Of a DNA stretch of 6,377 bases, positions 3,412-6,377 are shown in pieces. Position 1 is the stretch's first letter. Each line of letters opens with the position of its first letter. A model generated the notes under the pieces. The model had not been told where the DNA came from, did not search any database, and was given only the letters and a program-made list of their open reading frames with translations. The position numbers and the translations under genes were made by a program. Origin of the DNA: JACDAN01 sp035776735 (lineage in GTDB: Bacteria > Actinomycetota > Thermoleophilia > Gaiellales > Gaiellaceae); NCBI GenBank assembly GCA_035776735.1, contig DASSSO010000139.1:1-6377 (forward strand), given 5' to 3'.

Positions 3412-6377
3412 GTGTCTGCTTCCGGCCGGACGGACTTCCGCCTGCTCGGATCAGTCGAGGTGGTCGTCGACGGACGAGCGGTGCCGCTCGGTGGTGCGAA
3501 GCAGCGGGCGTTGCTCGCCGTCTTGCTGCTCCATGCGAACGAGGCCGTCTCGCGTGACTTTCTGATCGATCAGCTGTGGGGAGAGCGCGCACCTGTCAGC
3601 GCAGATCACGCGATCGCCGTCTACGTGTCGCGTCTGCGGAAGGTGCTGGAGGCGCACGGCGCTGAAGAGACTCTGCGGCCGGTGCCAGGGGGATACCTCC
3701 TGCGCATCGACGCCGAGCAGACAGATGTCGGGCGCTTCGAGCGCGCACTGGACGAAGGGCGGCGCGCGCTCGAAGCGGCACCGTGGGACGCAGCGGACAT
3801 TCTTCGCCGGGCACTCGCGCAGTGGCGGGGCGAGGCGCTGAGCGACGTCGTCTTCGAGCCGTTTGCGACGACCGAGGCGCGGCGACTGGAGGAGCTGCGC
3901 CTGACGGCCCTCGAGACGAGGATCGACGCCGACCTTGCCGTCGGCCGGCATGCCGAGCTCATCGGCGAGTTGAGGTCGCTCGTCGACAGGCATCCACTCA
4001 ACGAGCGATTCCGCGCGCAGTTGATGCTCGCGCTCTACCGCGCGGGTCGCCAGGCCGGAGCCCTCGAGGTCTACCGCAAGACGAGGCGCTTCCTCCTGGA
4101 CGAGCTGGGGCTCGAGCCCGGAACCGACCTCCAGCGGCTCGAGCAGGCGATCCTGCGCCACGACCCCGAGCTCGAGGCGCCCACGGTTACTTCCCCGGTG
4201 CGCAGCGCTGCGCCGCCCCGACGGGGGACGGTGTCCGTGCTCTTCGCCGCCGTCTCTTCGTCGACGCCGCCCGGGGAGCAGCTCGATCCGGAGTCGCTCC
4301 ACCTCGTGACCGCCCGCTGCTTCAACGCGATCCAGGAGACGATCGAGCGGCACGGCGGCTGGATGGAGCGGTACGCCGGCGACGCGCTGATCGGCATCTT
4401 CGGCGTTCCAGCGCTCCACGAAGACGACGCTCTGAGAGCGGTGCGCGCAGCAACCGACATGCGTGACGCACTCGTCTCGCTGAACGAGGAGCTGAGGCGC
4501 GATCGTGGCACCGCCCTCGAGCTGCGCGTCGCCGTGAATACGGGTCGCGTTCTGACGGGCGCAGAGGGCTCGGCCGTCACGGGCGACGCCGTCAACGTTG
4601 CCGTCGGGCTCGGACAGCTCGCGCGCGCGGGCGAGATTCTGATCGGCGAGGAGACGCTGCGGCTGGTGTGGAACGCCGTCCGGGTCGAGCCGGTCGAGCC
4701 GTGTTCCCTCGAGGGCAGGGCCGAGCCGGTCACGGCACATCGGCTGATCGCAACGGCGGCGGGAGCACGCGCGGCAGGAGGACGCGCGGCCGGACGCCTT
4801 GCCGAGGTCGCGATGGTGGGTCGCCACCGTCAGCTCGAGCGGATGCGCGACACCTTCGCGCGCGTCGTCCAGGAGCGCTCGTGCCATCTGTTCACGATCG
4901 TGGGCGCCGCGGGCATCGGAAAGTCGCGTCTCGCCGCCGAGTTCCTCGCCTCCCTGAGCGACGTGACCGTCCTGAGCGGGCGCTGCCTCGCCTACGGAGA
5001 GGGCGTCGCCTACGTCCCCGTCGTCGACGTCCTGCGGCAGCTGCCCGACGTCACGGAGCTCGCCCTCGATGACGTCTCCGTCGCCGCGCTCGGGTCGCTC
5101 TTGGGCGAGAGACAGGTCGCAACGACGCCACCCGAGATCGCTGACGGGGTTCGCAAGGCGCTTCAGGCGGTCGCGTCCGAGCAACCCGTCGTCGTGCTGT
5201 TCGACGACATCCACTGCGGCGAGGGCCCGTTCCTCGACCTCGTCGAGCATGTCGCCGAGGTGAGCAGCGACGCGCCGATCCTCCTGCTCTGCCTGGCCCG
5301 CCCCGAGCTGCTCGAGCGGCGCCCTAACTGGACGGGCGGCGCGCTGAACGCGACGGCCCTGCTGCTCGAGTCGCTCTCGGAGGAGGAGGCAGGGGCGCTG
5401 ATCGGGAGCCTGCTGGGCGGCACTCGGCTGGAACGAGAGGTGCTCGATGAGATCCGACAGTGGACGCAGGGGAATCCGCTCTTCATCGAGGAGATGGTCG
5501 CGCTCGCCGTGGCCTCGGACGATCCTGGAGTAACGATTCCGCCGACGGTCGAGGCGGTGCTCGCAGCACACCTCGACCAGATCGACCCGGAGGAGCGCGA
5601 GGTGCTGGAGGCGGGAGCCGTGGAGGGCCAGCTCTTCCACGTCAGCGCGATCCGTGCACTCGTACCGCGCGCGACGCACGTTGCGGCGCGCCTCGACGCG
5701 CTGGTCCGCAAGGATCTCGTCCGGCCGGCGAAGCCGCAGCTTCCGGGCGAGGAGGCCTTCCGCTTCCGGCACCTGCTCATTCGCGATACGGCCTACCGGG
5801 CCCTGCCGAAGGCACGCCGGGCGGACCTGCACGAGCTTTTTTCGGACTGGCTCGATGTGCACGCCGCCGACGTCGTGGTGGTCGCCGAGCTCGGGGGATA
5901 CCACCTCGAGCAGGCGTATCGCTACCGGCGCGAGCTGTCGCCGAGCGACGAGCGGGTGACGGCGCTCGCGACTCGCGCGGCCGAGCGCCTGGCTCTCGCC
6001 GGAAGGAGGGCTCATCGGCTCGGCGACGTAGGGGCGACGGCGGATCTCCTCCGGCGTGCACGCGCGCTGTGCGCGGTCGCGCCGGCCGCGCTCGAGGTCG
6101 AGTTCGCAGACGCGCTCCTGTGGGCAGGGCACCCCGCCGAGGCGGAGGAGGTGCTCGACGAGGCCGAGGCGCGGGCGGCCGGGAAGGGCAATCGGTCGGC
6201 AGAGCTCCTCGTCCGGCTAGTGCGGACAGCGATCTCCTGGGGAGTGAATCCGGAAGGGAAATCCCTCGAGCTCAGCCAGCTGGCGGAAGAAGCGGTTCCG
6301 GTCTTCGAGGCGGAGGGGTGTGAGTCGGGTCTGATGCGTGCCTGGATCGCGCTCGGGCAGTGCGAGCACATGCACGG
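3412..6377 (+). CDS. SARP/BTAD regulator with degenerate cyclase, AAA ATPase and TPR-like region (3' partial)
   Basis: 988 codons are visible and the gene runs off the right edge. Domains in order: OmpR-type winged helix about 9-99 (wing near GGY at 93-95); BTAD helical domain about 104-255; class III nucleotide cyclase-like domain about 271-443; AAA-type ATPase from about 468, with Walker A GAAGIGKS (498-505), Walker B VVVLFDD (593-599) and NPLFIEE (688-694); then TPR-like helices from about 824. Family members are cytoplasmic, ATP-dependent transcriptional activators, often of secondary metabolism or exported functions. The cyclase part keeps Asp324 and Asn395 but has Ala280 for the first metal Asp and Gly399 for the transition-state Arg, so it is probably a non-catalytic sensor. 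GTG 3412 was chosen because it has the only nearby RBS and places the winged helix at the N-terminus. ATG 3370 lacks an RBS and adds 14 residues with weaker coding bias. Confidence 0.9.
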   Translation, partial: MSASGRTDFRLLGSVEVVVDGRAVPLGGAKQRALLAVLLLHANEAVSRDFLIDQLWGERAPVSADHAIAVYVSRLRKVLEAHGAEETLRPVPGGYLLRIDAEQTDVGRFERALDEGRRALEAAPWDAADILRRALAQWRGEALSDVVFEPFATTEARRLEELRLTALETRIDADLAVGRHAELIGELRSLVDRHPLNERFRAQLMLALYRAGRQAGALEVYRKTRRFLLDELGLEPGTDLQRLEQAILRHDPELEAPTVTSPVRSAAPPRRGTVSVLFAAVSSSTPPGEQLDPESLHLVTARCFNAIQETIERHGGWMERYAGDALIGIFGVPALHEDDALRAVRAATDMRDALVSLNEELRRDRGTALELRVAVNTGRVLTGAEGSAVTGDAVNVAVGLGQLARAGEILIGEETLRLVWNAVRVEPVEPCSLEGRAEPVTAHRLIATAAGARAAGGRAAGRLAEVAMVGRHRQLERMRDTFARVVQERSCHLFTIVGAAGIGKSRLAAEFLASLSDVTVLSGRCLAYGEGVAYVPVVDVLRQLPDVTELALDDVSVAALGSLLGERQVATTPPEIADGVRKALQAVASEQPVVVLFDDIHCGEGPFLDLVEHVAEVSSDAPILLLCLARPELLERRPNWTGGALNATALLLESLSEEEAGALIGSLLGGTRLEREVLDEIRQWTQGNPLFIEEMVALAVASDDPGVTIPPTVEAVLAAHLDQIDPEEREVLEAGAVEGQLFHVSAIRALVPRATHVAARLDALVRKDLVRPAKPQLPGEEAFRFRHLLIRDTAYRALPKARRADLHELFSDWLDVHAADVVVVAELGGYHLEQAYRYRRELSPSDERVTALATRAAERLALAGRRAHRLGDVGATADLLRRARALCAVAPAALEVEFADALLWAGHPAEAEEVLDEAEARAAGKGNRSAELLVRLVRTAISWGVNPEGKSLELSQLAEEAVPVFEAEGCESGLMRAWIALGQCEHMH

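Noticed and set aside
3451..6132. An 893-codon open frame on the minus strand opposite the large regulator.
   Set aside because: The plus strand here encodes recognisable winged-helix, BTAD, Walker A and NPLFIEE motifs. Strong G/C bias at third positions leaves antisense frames free of stops, and the antisense product is low-complexity Arg/Glu/Leu with no domain.

Overview
The window is very GC-rich (most third codon positions are G or C) and contains no phage, insertion-sequence, CRISPR, tRNA or rRNA signal. A SARP/BTAD-type regulator fused to a cyclase-like domain and an ATPase, a secreted three-disulfide SGNH hydrolase, and GTG starts all point to the Actinomycetota. A deep-branching soil lineage such as the Thermoleophilia is my best guess, but that is inference from gene style and not from a marker gene.

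Layout. Positions 1-107 hold no convincing gene, only a terminator-like hairpin. From 1500 down to 108 runs a tight minus-strand operon of three genes. They are a 302-residue Ala/Glu/Arg-rich coiled-coil protein ending in a Rho_N-like helix-extension-helix domain, a 65-residue single-pass membrane protein, and a 97-residue protein of unknown function. Each junction is a 4-base overlap (ATGA, then GTGA), and the two downstream starts each have a good ribosome binding site, so the three are probably translated together.

The minus strand from 2274 to 1664 looks damaged. A small two-helix membrane protein gene (2274-2059) has two compensating frameshifts, so its first helix is read in the wrong frame. 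It abuts a coding stretch (about 2062-1664) whose coding signal runs about 35 codons upstream of its first usable start codon. Either this is an eroding pair of genes or the assembly carries indel errors here.

The plus strand carries two genes. At 2341-3234 is a secreted SGNH/GDSL-family hydrolase whose catalytic Ser, Asp and His are present but whose two oxyanion-hole blocks are altered. From 3412 to beyond the right edge is a large regulator: winged helix, BTAD, degenerate class III nucleotide cyclase domain, AAA-type ATPase, then the start of a TPR-like helical region.

How they may fit together (inference). Upstream of the hydrolase is a heptamer direct repeat with 11-bp period (TGTGACG, 4-bp gap, TGTGACC, then a weaker third copy), the geometry SARP regulators are known to bind. 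The large regulator next door, or a paralogue, may therefore control the hydrolase. The regulator's own leader has a 14-bp perfect palindrome and a stem-loop carrying the likely Shine-Dalgarno sequence in its loop.
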